64,000 nucleotides of DNA, taken from Roseibium sp. HPY-6 (lineage in GTDB: Bacteria; Pseudomonadota; Alphaproteobacteria; Rhizobiales; Stappiaceae). The notes under the pieces were generated by a model that had not been told where the DNA came from, searched no databases, and saw nothing but the letters and a program-made list of their open reading frames with translations. A program made the position numbers and the translations under genes. Positions 16,121-24,497 of this stretch are shown here, piece by piece. The DNA lies in assembly GCF_040530035.1 (NCBI RefSeq), contig NZ_JBEWCD010000002.1, positions 62,001 to 126,000 on the forward strand. The letters are read 5' to 3'. Positions within the stretch are counted from its first letter, which is position 1. Every line of letters starts with the position of its first letter.

Positions 16121-17382
16121 GCAGATAACTCCTCGCTGTCCGCACGCCCGATCCGGCGGCTGCGTTGTGAGGCGGATCCAAGAAAGTCCTTGTCGAGGCG
16201 CTCCATGGATTGTGCGATCAACCCACTGCGGATGAAATCCTCGTTCCAGGGCATCACGTCCAGGGAAAAGTTGTTCCGAAGATCCGCTACAAGCGCCTCT
16301 TCCAGGCCTTCCCACATGCTTTTCTCCATGAAGGAAAACGCGCGCACGGCTGCGCCCGTAAGGACGATCCGTTTCGGGTCGATCATTGCGATTACACGCG
16401 CAAGACCATAGCCCAGAACCCGACCGGCTTCCCGGAATGCGTTGAGTGCGTCTGCGTCGCCGGATCCGGCACGTTCTAGCAGGCGTGCAAGGCCGCTCAC
16501 GCCCGCCTTGATGGTGACGGGATCCGTATCCTCCGGCAAATGGCTTGCGGCTCTGACGAGTGCGTAGTCGGAAAGATAAGCTTCCAGGCAACCCCGTTTG
16601 CCACACCGGCAGAGCGCTCCCCCTGGAATATGATTCGCATGACCGAATTCTGCAGCCGTTCCGCTGGCACCCGAAAAGAGCTGATTGTTCAGATAAAGGC
16701 CCATCCCGACGCCGTAATCGAGCATGATCACGGCGAAGGTTCCGCTGTACCGGCTGGGGTCGGACCAGTGCAGGGCTTCGGTGATCATGTTGGTGTCGTT
16801 GGAAATGTAACATTCTGCTGCAAAAGCGTCCTGGAGCGGTGCCACAATCGGGATCTTGCGTCCGGAAAAGGCCGGGCTCCAGGCCACCTGACCGGTTTCA
16901 GTTTCGACAACACCCTGAGCGGCAACGCCGATCTCGCACACGTGTGACGGGTCCACGCCCGCCTCATCCAGAAAGGCCCGGACTGCACCGGTCAAAGTGT
17001 CGGGAAAGCTGTCGGCATCGGCCTCCGCGCTGTCGAATTTCGTTCGCCTGTCGCGCACGACTTCGCCCGCGAAATTGACAAGCGAGAGGTCGATATTGTT
17101 CACCGACAGCCGCGCGCAAATGATGTAGACGGCGCCCGGTGCGAGCTTCAGGAGCGTGCGTGGACGCCCCCGTGCCTGGTGCGTTTTCGGTTCCTCGCTC
17201 TCCAAGCTCAGGATCAGTCCCTGATCCAGCAAATCGGAGGTGATGGCCGTCACCGTCGCCGGACTGAGCCGCGTGATCTGGCCAAGATCGATCCGCGCCA
17301 TGGGACCGCTCCTGCGCAACGCCTGGAGGACGATACTTCTGTTTTGCCGCCGGATCTGATCCCGGTCCGCCTTGCGTTTCAT
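16117..17382 (-). CDS. xylR: ROK family transcriptional regulator, probable xylose repressor
   Basis: A 421-residue ROK-type regulator. The N-terminal winged helix-turn-helix covers about residues 15-65. The ROK domain has the zinc site GHANH (247-251) with CRCGKRGC (258-265), which marks repressors and kinases of this family. It is divergent from xylF across 267 bases, the usual layout for a xylose-responsive repressor of xylFHG-xylBA in alphaproteobacteria. Its stop overlaps the GTG of the di-haem cytochrome, so the repressor, the cytochrome and the CRTAC1-like gene form one operon. The sugar specificity is inferred from context. Confidence 0.88.
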   Translation of the reverse strand: MKRKADRDQIRRQNRSIVLQALRRSGPMARIDLGQITRLSPATVTAITSDLLDQGLILSLESEEPKTHQARGRPRTLLKLAPGAVYIICARLSVNNIDLSLVNFAGEVVRDRRTKFDSAEADADSFPDTLTGAVRAFLDEAGVDPSHVCEIGVAAQGVVETETGQVAWSPAFSGRKIPIVAPLQDAFAAECYISNDTNMITEALHWSDPSRYSGTFAVIMLDYGVGMGLYLNNQLFSGASGTAAEFGHANHIPGGALCRCGKRGCLEAYLSDYALVRAASHLPEDTDPVTIKAGVSGLARLLERAGSGDADALNAFREAGRVLGYGLARVIAMIDPKRIVLTGAAVRAFSFMEKSMWEGLEEALVADLRNNFSLDVMPWNEDFIRSGLIAQSMERLDKDFLGSASQRSRRIGRADSEELSA

Positions 17383-17475
17383 GCTCGCTCAGCTCTTCCC
17401 AAGGTGTTTCCTCTGTCCCGGGTTTCTCCCGGTTTTTCTCTGTTCCGATGACAATTTATAGTCTCCGTGAACAGA

Positions 17476-17487
17476 GTTTTGCAAAAC
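17476..17487. promoter_or_regulatory. palindromic candidate operator in the xylR-xylF spacer
   Basis: GTTTTGCAAAAC is a perfect 12-bp palindrome followed 4 bases later by a TTGACA (17492-17497) that could be a -35 box for xylF. It is a good candidate for the ROK repressor site. A second symmetrical tract (seven T, CGGGCACC, eight A; 17519-17541) and a GGCACC/GGTGCC hairpin (17566-17584) lie further toward xylF. Confidence 0.45.
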
Positions 17488-17649
17488 CATGTTGACAGGA
17501 GCGGCGCTTTCCTGCAACTTTTTTTCGGGCACCAAAAAAAATAACAACAAGGCTGTCCTTTATGCGGCACCGCAACAAGGTGCCGGCAAACATAACGCAT
17601 TTTCGGCGAGGCTGACTTTGTAGCCGCGCCAACTGGAGGAAACATCGCA

Positions 17650-18681
17650 ATGCGTAAAATCACCACTTTGCTGGCGGGCGCTCTGCTGTCCGCAACCGCT
17701 ATTACAGCTGCCAGTGCAGAAGACATTGTTGTTGGCGTCAGCTGGTCGAACTTCCAGGAAGAGCGCTGGAAGACAGACGAAGCTGCCATCAAGGGTGCTC
17801 TGGACGCTGCCGGCGCAAAATATATTTCCGCTGATGCGCAAAGCTCTTCCGCAAAGCAGCTTTCCGACGTTGAGGCGCTGATTGCGCAGGGCGCAACCGC
17901 GCTGATCATCCTGGCGCAGGACGCACAGGCAATCGGCCCGGCTGTCCAGGCCGCTGCTGACGAAGGCATCCCGGTTGTCGGATATGACCGCCTGATTGAC
18001 GACCCGCGTGCGTTTTACCTGACATTCGACAACGTCGAAGTCGGCCGCATGCAGGCCGCAGCTGTTCTGGCTGCTCAGCCGAAGGGCAACTATGTCATGA
18101 TCAAAGGCTCTCCGACCGACCCGAACGCGGATTTCCTCCGCGGTGGTCAGCAGGAAGTCATTCAGGGTGCGCTTGACTCCGGCGACATCAAGATCGTCGG
18201 TGAAGCCTACACCGACGGCTGGCTGCCTGCGAACGCACAGCGCAACATGGAACAGATCCTGACCGCTAACGACAACAAGGTCGACGCTGTTGTGGCATCC
18301 AATGACGGCACTGCAGGCGGTGTTGTCGCTGCGCTTACCGCGCAGGGCATGGACGGCATTCCGGTCTCCGGTCAGGATGGCGATCATGCTGCCTTGAACC
18401 GCGTCGCCAAGGGCACTCAGACCGTTTCGGTCTGGAAAGATGCGCGTGAACTCGGCAAGGCTGCCGGCGAAATCGCCGTCGCGCTTGCTGGTGGTTCCGA
18501 GATGTCGGATGTCGATGGCGCTGCAAGCTGGACGTCGCCGGGTGGCACGGAGCTGACGGCCAAGTTCCTGGCACCGCTTCCGATCACGCAGGACAACCTG
18601 AGCGCGGTGGTCGATGCCGGCTGGATCTCCAAGGACGATCTTTGCCAGGGTGTTTCCGGCGGTCCGGCTCCCTGTAACTAA
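17650..18681 (+). CDS. xylF: D-xylose ABC transporter, periplasmic binding protein
   Basis: Binds xylose in the periplasm and delivers it to XylH-XylG. The 343 residues start with a signal peptide ending near ASAED. The pattern of the sugar-binding periplasmic type I fold is clear (VVGVSWSNFQEERWKTDE, QSSSAKQL, DNVEVGRMQA, VASNDGTAGG, VSGQDGDHAA). The ATG at 17650 has GGAGGA about 10 bases upstream. It is the first gene of the xylose operon and is followed by a hairpin before xylH, the usual way to make more binding protein than permease. Confidence 0.96.
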   Translation: MRKITTLLAGALLSATAITAASAEDIVVGVSWSNFQEERWKTDEAAIKGALDAAGAKYISADAQSSSAKQLSDVEALIAQGATALIILAQDAQAIGPAVQAAADEGIPVVGYDRLIDDPRAFYLTFDNVEVGRMQAAAVLAAQPKGNYVMIKGSPTDPNADFLRGGQQEVIQGALDSGDIKIVGEAYTDGWLPANAQRNMEQILTANDNKVDAVVASNDGTAGGVVAALTAQGMDGIPVSGQDGDHAALNRVAKGTQTVSVWKDARELGKAAGEIAVALAGGSEMSDVDGAASWTSPGGTELTAKFLAPLPITQDNLSAVVDAGWISKDDLCQGVSGGPAPCN

Positions 18682-18698
18682 TCGGCTTGCCGAAAACG

Positions 18699-18724
18699 CG
18701 GCCCCGGTCTTAAGATCGGGGCCG
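18699..18724 (+). terminator. intercistronic hairpin between xylF and xylH
   Basis: CGGCCCCG (18699-18706) pairs with CGGGGCCG (18717-18724), and the loop is itself nearly self-complementary. No T run follows on the plus strand, so it is more likely a partial terminator or an mRNA-stabilising end for xylF than a full stop. Confidence 0.6.
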
Positions 18725-18806
18725 TAATAATACGGGTGCAGCAAAAGCACCACGGGCAGACCACCCGACGCATTTGCGTAATGGTCTCCAAGCAGGAGTT
18801 AGCTCG

Positions 18807-20102
18807 ATGTCCGACACCGCTCTGCCCGGCTCAGACCGCCCGGCGGCTCGAAACTTTCTTGCCGCGTTGCAGCTCGACACGCGTCTCTTGGGTATGATCG
18901 GGGCATTCATTGTCCTGTGCCTCGTGTTCAACGTATTTACCGATGGACGGTTTCTGACGCCGCGCAACATCTTCAATCTCACGATCCAGACCGTTTCAGT
19001 GGCCATTATGGCAACGGGCATGGTGTTCGTGATCGTGACCCGCCACATTGACTTGTCGGTCGGCTCCCTGCTGGCGACGGTTGCCGCTGTCATGGCGGTT
19101 GTTCAAACGGACATTCTTGCGCATCCGGACTTTCTGGGCCTCGGTCATCCTGCAATCTGGGTCCTGGCATTGATTGCGGGTGTTATCGTCGGTGTCCTGA
19201 TCGGTGCTTTCCAGGGCTGGATGATCGGCTACCTTGGCATACCGGCATTCATTGTTACCCTCGGTGGGTTGCTTGTCTGGAGGAACGTGGCCTGGTTCAT
19301 CACATCCGGCCAGACCATCGGACCGCTGAACGAGACATTCACAATGCTTGGCGGCATCGGCGGCACCATGGGCGAAAGCGCTTCATGGATATTCGGTCTG
19401 CTTGCCGTTGGCCTTGTGCTTTGGCTTCAGGTTGCCTCACGCCGCAGACGCGCGTCTCACGGTTTTCCGGTGAAGCCAGTCTGGGCCGAGCTGACTCTGG
19501 GTGCCATAACGACGTTCGCCATCCTCGGTTTCGTTGCCATCCTGAACGCGTATCATATCCCGACCGCTCGCCTGAAACGGATGTTTGAAGCAGCCGGTGA
19601 AACCATGCCGGAAGGTTTGCAGGTCGGGTACGGTATTCCCTATTCGGTCGTGCTCCTCATACTCGTCGCCGTCGCCATGACGGTGACTGCGCGGCGCACG
19701 CGTCTCGGCCGTTACATTTTCGCAACCGGCGGCAATCCGGATGCGGCTGAACTTTCAGGCATCAACACCCGTTTTCTTACGGTGAAAATCTTCGCGATCA
19801 TGGGTGGATTATGCGCTCTTGCAGCGGCGGTCGCCTCGGCGCGCCTCGGGTTTTCAACCAACGATATCGGGACACTTGATGAATTGCGGGTTATCGCGGC
19901 GGCCGTGATCGGCGGGACTGCTCTTTCCGGCGGCGTCGGTACGATCTATGGCGCAATTCTTGGCGCGTTGATCATGCAGTCGCTCCAGTCAGGCATGGCT
20001 ATGGTCGGTGTGGATGCACCGCTTCAGAACATCGTTGTCGGCGTCGTGCTGGTTCTGGCTGTCCTGGTCGACATCATCTATCGCAAGCGTACGGGAGAGT
20101 AA
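18807..20102 (+). CDS. xylH: D-xylose ABC transporter permease
   Basis: Membrane subunit of the xylose importer, 431 residues with about ten hydrophobic segments. Typical sugar-permease motifs are RHIDLSVGSLLA in the first third and GGTALSGGVGTIYGAILGAL near the end. The ATG at 18807 has AGGAG 8 bases upstream; the in-frame ATG at 18774 does not. It ends 3 bases before xylG. Confidence 0.95.
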   Translation: MSDTALPGSDRPAARNFLAALQLDTRLLGMIGAFIVLCLVFNVFTDGRFLTPRNIFNLTIQTVSVAIMATGMVFVIVTRHIDLSVGSLLATVAAVMAVVQTDILAHPDFLGLGHPAIWVLALIAGVIVGVLIGAFQGWMIGYLGIPAFIVTLGGLLVWRNVAWFITSGQTIGPLNETFTMLGGIGGTMGESASWIFGLLAVGLVLWLQVASRRRRASHGFPVKPVWAELTLGAITTFAILGFVAILNAYHIPTARLKRMFEAAGETMPEGLQVGYGIPYSVVLLILVAVAMTVTARRTRLGRYIFATGGNPDAAELSGINTRFLTVKIFAIMGGLCALAAAVASARLGFSTNDIGTLDELRVIAAAVIGGTALSGGVGTIYGAILGALIMQSLQSGMAMVGVDAPLQNIVVGVVLVLAVLVDIIYRKRTGE

Positions 20103-20105
20103 GAG

Positions 20106-20894
20106 ATGTCAGCACCTCTCGTAGAAATGAAAGACATGTGCATCTCTTTTGGCGGGGTGCACGCCGTCGACCACGTTACGGTGGATCTCTATCCGGGTGA
20201 AGTTGTTGGACTGCTTGGCCACAATGGGGCGGGCAAGTCGACCCTGATCAAGATTCTTTCCGGTGCCTACAAGGCTGACAGCGGACAGATCCTGATCAAT
20301 GGGGACGAGGCGCATATTCACTCGCCGCGCGATGCTCGCTCCTACAACATCGAGACGATTTACCAGACGCTCGCTCTGGCGGACAATCTCGATGCGGCAT
20401 CAAACCTGTTTCTCGGGCGCGAACTGACAACCGCCTTCGGCTTCGTCGACGACGATGCCATGGAGGCGGAGACCCGCAAGATCATGGGCAAGCTCAACCC
20501 GAACTTCAAAAAGTTCCATGCGCCTGTCAAAGCGTTGTCGGGTGGTCAGCGTCAGTCGGTTGCCATTGCACGTGCAGTTTATTTCAACGCCAAGATCCTG
20601 ATCATGGACGAGCCTACTGCGGCGCTCGGGGTTCATGAAACTCAGATGGTGGCGGAACTCATTCAGGAACTGAAGAAACAGGGTCTCGGCATCTTCCTGA
20701 TCAGCCACGACATCCATGACGTTTTTCAGCTGTGCGACCGCCTGGCGGTTATGAAAAACGGCCAGCTGGTCGGCACGGCCAAGACGACCGACGTTACGGA
20801 TGATGATGTTCTGGGCATGATCATTCTCGGCAAGTGTCCTCCGGGCGCCACGCCTGGCCCGGGCGCGCTTGTGGAAGACGAAGCCGTGGGCTAA
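20106..20894 (+). CDS. xylG: xylose ABC transporter ATP-binding protein, single-domain type
   Basis: ATPase subunit of the xylose importer. Walker [10 protein letters not shown] is at 38-46, the signature LSGGQRQ at 144-150, and Walker B ILIMDEP at about 164-170. It has only one ATP-binding domain (262 residues), where E. coli XylG has two in about 510 residues; the FrcA-type importers of alphaproteobacteria have the same short form, so the active transporter would use two copies. The ORF ends cleanly, with no sign of a lost second half in the 159-base spacer that follows. Confidence 0.94.
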   Translation: MSAPLVEMKDMCISFGGVHAVDHVTVDLYPGEVVGLLGHNGAGKSTLIKILSGAYKADSGQILINGDEAHIHSPRDARSYNIETIYQTLALADNLDAASNLFLGRELTTAFGFVDDDAMEAETRKIMGKLNPNFKKFHAPVKALSGGQRQSVAIARAVYFNAKILIMDEPTAALGVHETQMVAELIQELKKQGLGIFLISHDIHDVFQLCDRLAVMKNGQLVGTAKTTDVTDDDVLGMIILGKCPPGATPGPGALVEDEAVG

Positions 20895-20902
20895 ACCGGA
20901 TT

Positions 20903-20943
20903 GGCCTGCGGATCTCCGGTTCTTCGGGATCGGTCTGCAGGCC
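20903..20943 (+). other. intercistronic hairpin between xylG and xylB
   Basis: GGCCTGC (20903-20909) and GCAGGCC (20937-20943) pair, with a further inner stem around GGATC/GATC. There is no T run after it. It may regulate the relative levels of transporter and catabolic mRNA. Confidence 0.4.
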
Positions 20944-21053
20944 AGATTTCGCCGCTGAAAAGTCGGCGGCCCGCAACGCACATGCGAAATTCCCGCCGGA
21001 TCCCGTCCTCGGGGCTCGGCCTTCTTTTTGATGCAGTCTGAGGAACGCACCTC

Positions 21054-22505
21054 ATGTATATCGGTCTCGACATCGGAACGAGTTCTGTCAAAGCCATTCT
21101 GCTTGGCGAAGATCAGTCCCTGATCGCATCGGCAACCTCGGACCTCACGGTCGAGCGTCCGCATCCCGGCTGGTCGGAGCAGGATCCCGACAGCTGGTGG
21201 CGCGCTTGCGAGACCGTTCTGGACGACTTGAAGACGAAGGCACCGGCGGAGCTCGCCGCAGTGAAGGGTATCGGGCTGTCCGGCCATATGCACGGCGCGA
21301 CGCTGCTCGACAGTCGCGGACGACCTTTGCGCCCCTGCATTCTGTGGAACGACGGCCGCTCGGGAAAACAGTGCGAAGAACTGACCAAGGCGGAACCGAA
21401 GTTTCATACCCTTGGCGGTAACCTGGTGATGCCGGGCTTCACGGCTCCGAAACTTCAATGGGTGCAAGAGAACGAGCCGGAGATTTTTTCAAAAACGGCG
21501 ATGGTTCTTCTGCCCAAGGACTACGTGCGTTTCAAGTTGACCGGCGAATACGCCGGCGACATGTCCGACAGTGCGGGAACGCTCTGGCTGGATGTTGCGG
21601 GAAGAGACTGGAGCGATGAGCTCCTCGCGGCAACCGGATTGACGCGTGCTCAAATGCCCCGGCTCGTTGAGGGATCGGAAGCGTCGGGAACGCTCACGCC
21701 GGCCCTGTGTTCACGCTGGGGATTTTCGGCCCCACCCGTCGTCGCCGGAGGGGGTGGTGACAATGCCGCATCGGCATGTGGCGTCGGCGCGGTCGATCCG
21801 GGATCGGCCTTCGTGTCGCTCGGAACTTCCGGTGTCCTCTTCGTCACCAACGATCGTTTTTCGCCCAATGTGGATGGCGCTGTGCATGCGTTCTGTCACG
21901 CGGTGCCCGAAACCTGGCATCAGATGGGCGTGATCCTTTCGGCGACAGACAGCCTCAACTGGCTCGCCGGGGTTTTGAAGAAAACACCAGGAGACTTGAC
22001 CCAGGCGCTGGGGCGGGTCTCCGGACCCTCGGCAGTTTCTTTCCTTCCCTATCTTGGCGGTGAGCGCACACCTCACAACGATGTTGCCATCCGCGCCGGT
22101 TTTTCGGGCATTTCGCACGAAACGGACGACAACGCCCTGACCCACGCCGTACTCGATGGCGTTGCCTTTGCTTTGAAGGACTGTCTGGAAGCATTGAGCG
22201 TCGCCGGAACGAAGATCGACCGGGTTCTTGCGGTCGGCGGTGGATCGCGGTCCGAGGCCTGGCTCGAAATCATCGCCAGCTTGCTGAATGTCATCGTGGA
22301 CGTCCCGGTCGACGGAGATTTCGGCGCGTCCCTGGGAGCTGCGAGGCTGGGTCAGGCCGCCGCGCTCGGATCGACCGATGGCGTTTTTGGAAAGCCTGCG
22401 TTGAAAACAAGCATCGAACCGGTTCCGTCCCTTACCGAACATTATGCCGAGGCCTATGGCCGCTGGCGCAAACTGTATCCGGCATTCAAACAGGCCGGCT
22501 TCTGA
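21054..22505 (+). CDS. xylB: xylulokinase
   Basis: Phosphorylates D-xylulose to xylulose 5-phosphate. The 483-residue protein is a FGGY kinase: the N terminus has [14 protein letters not shown] for ATP phosphate binding, SGHMHG is the substrate-side motif, and [14 protein letters not shown] and [12 protein letters not shown] are typical of the C-terminal domain. The ATG at 21054 has GAGGAACG upstream. It is followed 10 bases later by xylA, whose product makes its substrate. Confidence 0.97.
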   Translation: MYIGLDIGTSSVKAILLGEDQSLIASATSDLTVERPHPGWSEQDPDSWWRACETVLDDLKTKAPAELAAVKGIGLSGHMHGATLLDSRGRPLRPCILWNDGRSGKQCEELTKAEPKFHTLGGNLVMPGFTAPKLQWVQENEPEIFSKTAMVLLPKDYVRFKLTGEYAGDMSDSAGTLWLDVAGRDWSDELLAATGLTRAQMPRLVEGSEASGTLTPALCSRWGFSAPPVVAGGGGDNAASACGVGAVDPGSAFVSLGTSGVLFVTNDRFSPNVDGAVHAFCHAVPETWHQMGVILSATDSLNWLAGVLKKTPGDLTQALGRVSGPSAVSFLPYLGGERTPHNDVAIRAGFSGISHETDDNALTHAVLDGVAFALKDCLEALSVAGTKIDRVLAVGGGSRSEAWLEIIASLLNVIVDVPVDGDFGASLGAARLGQAAALGSTDGVFGKPALKTSIEPVPSLTEHYAEAYGRWRKLYPAFKQAGF

Positions 22506-22515
22506 GGAGCAAAAC

Positions 22516-23835
22516 ATGAGCACTGGGTTTTTTGGCGATCTGCAGCCGATTGAATATTCCGGACCTGACAGCCGCGATCCGCTGACCTATCGCCATTACA
22601 ACAAGGACGAGGTCGTTCTGGGCAAGCGAATGGAGGATCACCTGCGCTTTGCCGTTTGTTACTGGCACAATTTCTGCTGGCCCGGCGGCGATCCGTTTGG
22701 TGGTGAAACCTTCCTGCGGCCCTGGATGGCGGCCGGCGGTGACCCGATGGAGCAGGCGAAGCTCAAGGCGGACGTCGCCTTTGAAATGTTCCAGATCCTC
22801 GGCATGCCGTTCTTTACCTTCCATGACCGGGATATCGCACCGGAAGGCAGCACACTGGCAGAGAGCAATGCCAATGTGAATGCGATCGCGGATATTTTTG
22901 AAAAGAAGATGGCCGATACGGGCATTAGGCTTTTGTGGGGAACGGCCAACATGTTCTCCAACCGCCGTTTCATGTCGGGTGCCGCGACCAATCCGGATCC
23001 GGATGTCTTTGCCTATGCCGCTGCCCAGGTGAAAAACGCGATGGACGTCACCTACCGCCTGAAAGGTGCGAACTACGTTCTCTGGGGTGGCCGGGAGGGT
23101 TATGAAACACTTCTGAACACCAATGCCAAGCAGGAGCTCGACCAGCTCGGCCGGTTCCTCAACATGGTGGTTGAGTACAAGCACAAGATCGGTTTCAAAG
23201 GGACGATCCTGATCGAGCCCAAGCCCCAGGAACCAAGTAAGCACCAGTACGACTACGACGTGGCGACCGTCTACGGGTTCCTGCAGGCCTATGGTCTTGA
23301 AAACGAGGTCAAGATGAACATCGAGCAGGGTCATGCGATCCTGGCCGGCCATTCCTTTGAGCATGAACTCCACATGGCCCGTTCGTTCGGCATTCTCGGG
23401 TCCGTTGACATGAACCGGAACGACTACCAATGCGGCTGGGACACCGACCATTTCGGCATGAACGTGCCGGAACTGGCGCTTGCTTACTACGAGATCCTGA
23501 TGGATGGCGGCTTCACCACAGGCGGCACCAACTTCGACGCCAAGCTGCGCCGTCAGTCGCTGGATCCGGTTGATCTGATCCAGGGCCATGTCGGCTCGGC
23601 AGACGCGATCGCGCGTGGCCTGAAAGCTGCTGCGGCCATGATCGAGGACGGGCGCCTGAAGGGCTTTGTCGATGATCGCTATGCAGGTTGGCAAAAACCG
23701 GAAAACGCCGCAATCCTGCAAGGCGGTTCGTCACTCGAAGCGCTTGCGGACCGCGTTCATTCCGAAGACCTGGAGCCGCAACCGAAGTCTGGAAAGCAGG
23801 AATACCTGGAGAGTCTTGCGAACCTGTTCGTCTGA
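22516..23835 (+). CDS. xylA: xylose isomerase
   Basis: Converts D-xylose to D-xylulose. The 439 residues fit class II xylose isomerases: [26 protein letters not shown] with the catalytic His, WGGREGYE, the metal ligands in [14 protein letters not shown], and [18 protein letters not shown] chose the ATG at 22516, which has GAGGAG 6 bases upstream, over the longer frame that runs back into xylB. It is the last gene of the operon. Confidence 0.98.
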   Translation: MSTGFFGDLQPIEYSGPDSRDPLTYRHYNKDEVVLGKRMEDHLRFAVCYWHNFCWPGGDPFGGETFLRPWMAAGGDPMEQAKLKADVAFEMFQILGMPFFTFHDRDIAPEGSTLAESNANVNAIADIFEKKMADTGIRLLWGTANMFSNRRFMSGAATNPDPDVFAYAAAQVKNAMDVTYRLKGANYVLWGGREGYETLLNTNAKQELDQLGRFLNMVVEYKHKIGFKGTILIEPKPQEPSKHQYDYDVATVYGFLQAYGLENEVKMNIEQGHAILAGHSFEHELHMARSFGILGSVDMNRNDYQCGWDTDHFGMNVPELALAYYEILMDGGFTTGGTNFDAKLRRQSLDPVDLIQGHVGSADAIARGLKAAAAMIEDGRLKGFVDDRYAGWQKPENAAILQGGSSLEALADRVHSEDLEPQPKSGKQEYLESLANLFV

Positions 23836-23897
23836 CGGCAGATGTGACTGCTGGGGTTGGAAGCTATTTCAACACGCAGAGCGAGGATGCTTGTCGT

Positions 23898-23927
23898 CCG
23901 GTCTTGCCGCGAAAGCGGCAAGACCGG
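23898..23927. repeat. 13-bp perfect hairpin
   Basis: CCGGTCTTGCCGC (23898-23910), loop GAAA, then GCGGCAAGACCGG (23915-23927). It is 63 bases past the xylA stop and has no T run, so it may end the transcript by RNA structure or belong to the repeat element that follows. Confidence 0.7.
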
Positions 23928-24086
23928 GAACCAGTATCGTTTGTAGCCGGGGCTAAAAAAGAGAAGCTGTCGGCTACTGGGTTCCGGCCTTTCGCTGCGC
24001 TTCAGCCGGAATGACAAGATCATAGGCTGGTGATCGCCTCACGAGACCCATTTCGCGTTAAACGGACAGTAGTGGGCTGGACCATG

Positions 24087-24148
24087 GCATCCATGCCGAA
24101 CCGCAGCCCCGATCCCGAGGAGAGGCAACGGGATGGATTGCTGGGTCA
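24087..24148 (+). repeat. intergenic direct repeat, copy 1
   Basis: A 62-base unit starting GCATCCATGCCGAACCGC and ending GGATTGCTGGGTCA. It recurs 145 bases downstream with a few substitutions and one inserted base. Confidence 0.85.
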
Positions 24149-24231
24149 TGCCCTGTAATGACGCAGAGCGTGTAAACTTCACCCGGACAAGCCCTATAGT
24201 TCCGCCGCTGTCATGCCATGACGTGATCATC

Positions 24232-24294
24232 GCATCCATGCCGAACCGCGGCTCCGATCACCGAGGAGAGGCAACGGAATGGATTGCAGGATCA
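24232..24294 (+). repeat. intergenic direct repeat, copy 2
   Basis: Second copy, 63 bases, starting GCATCCATGCCGAACCGC and ending GGATTGCAGGATCA. The spacer between copies has TCATGCCATGACG-type palindromic sequence. Confidence 0.85.
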
Positions 24295-24335
24295 AGTCCT
24301 GAATAACATCGTGAAATGGATGTAGGGCCTGCCAT

Positions 24336-24497
24336 TCACGCCGCAGGCTTCTTGTGCCGCTTCGGTTGCCGCCTGCATTTTTCGGAACAATAGCGAACCT
24401 CGTCCCAGTCCTTCGCCCATTTTTTACGCCACGCGAAAGGACGGCCGCATGAGGCGCAGATCTTTTGCGGCAAATCGCCTTTTCTGAGCATTTTCAT
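24336..24497 (-). CDS. DUF2256 domain protein, small zinc-finger-like
   Basis: A 53-residue protein beginning MKMLRKGDLPQKICASCGRP and containing RKKWAKDWDEVRYCSEKC; the four cysteines in two pairs suggest a zinc ribbon, and the pattern is that of DUF2256. Its ATG overlaps the stop of the photolyase gene (ATGA), so the two are translated together. DUF2256 genes are known neighbours of cryptochrome/photolyase genes, so a role beside the photolyase is likely, but the function is not known. Confidence 0.85.
   Translation of the reverse strand: MKMLRKGDLPQKICASCGRPFAWRKKWAKDWDEVRYCSEKCRRQPKRHKKPAA

Larger units (their letters stand above)
23836..24335. other. repeat-bearing spacer after xylA
   Basis: No gene is seen in these 500 bases. 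They hold a large hairpin, an imperfect inverted repeat ending in the CCGGAATGAC motif common to dispersed alphaproteobacterial repeats (about 23924-24014), and a 62-base unit present twice. This looks like a landing site for intergenic repeat elements. Confidence 0.7.

Noticed and set aside
14696..16411. 571-codon open frame opposite the di-haem cytochrome gene
   Set aside because: Antisense to a gene with two CxxCH motifs and a signal peptide; low-complexity, Arg-rich content.
16121..16813. Long N-terminal extension of the di-haem cytochrome frame
   Set aside because: It overlaps the ROK gene in another frame; the GTG at 16120 gives a signal peptide and a GTGA junction.
17519..17541. T7-CGGGCACC-A8 symmetrical tract as a terminator
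   Set aside because: The stem would be only A-T pairs and sits inside the xylF promoter region; more likely part of the regulatory region.
17560..18753. 397-codon frame opposite xylF
   Set aside because: Antisense to the clear xylF gene and spans the xylose promoter.
22486..23721. 411-codon frame opposite xylA
   Set aside because: Antisense shadow of a highly conserved enzyme.
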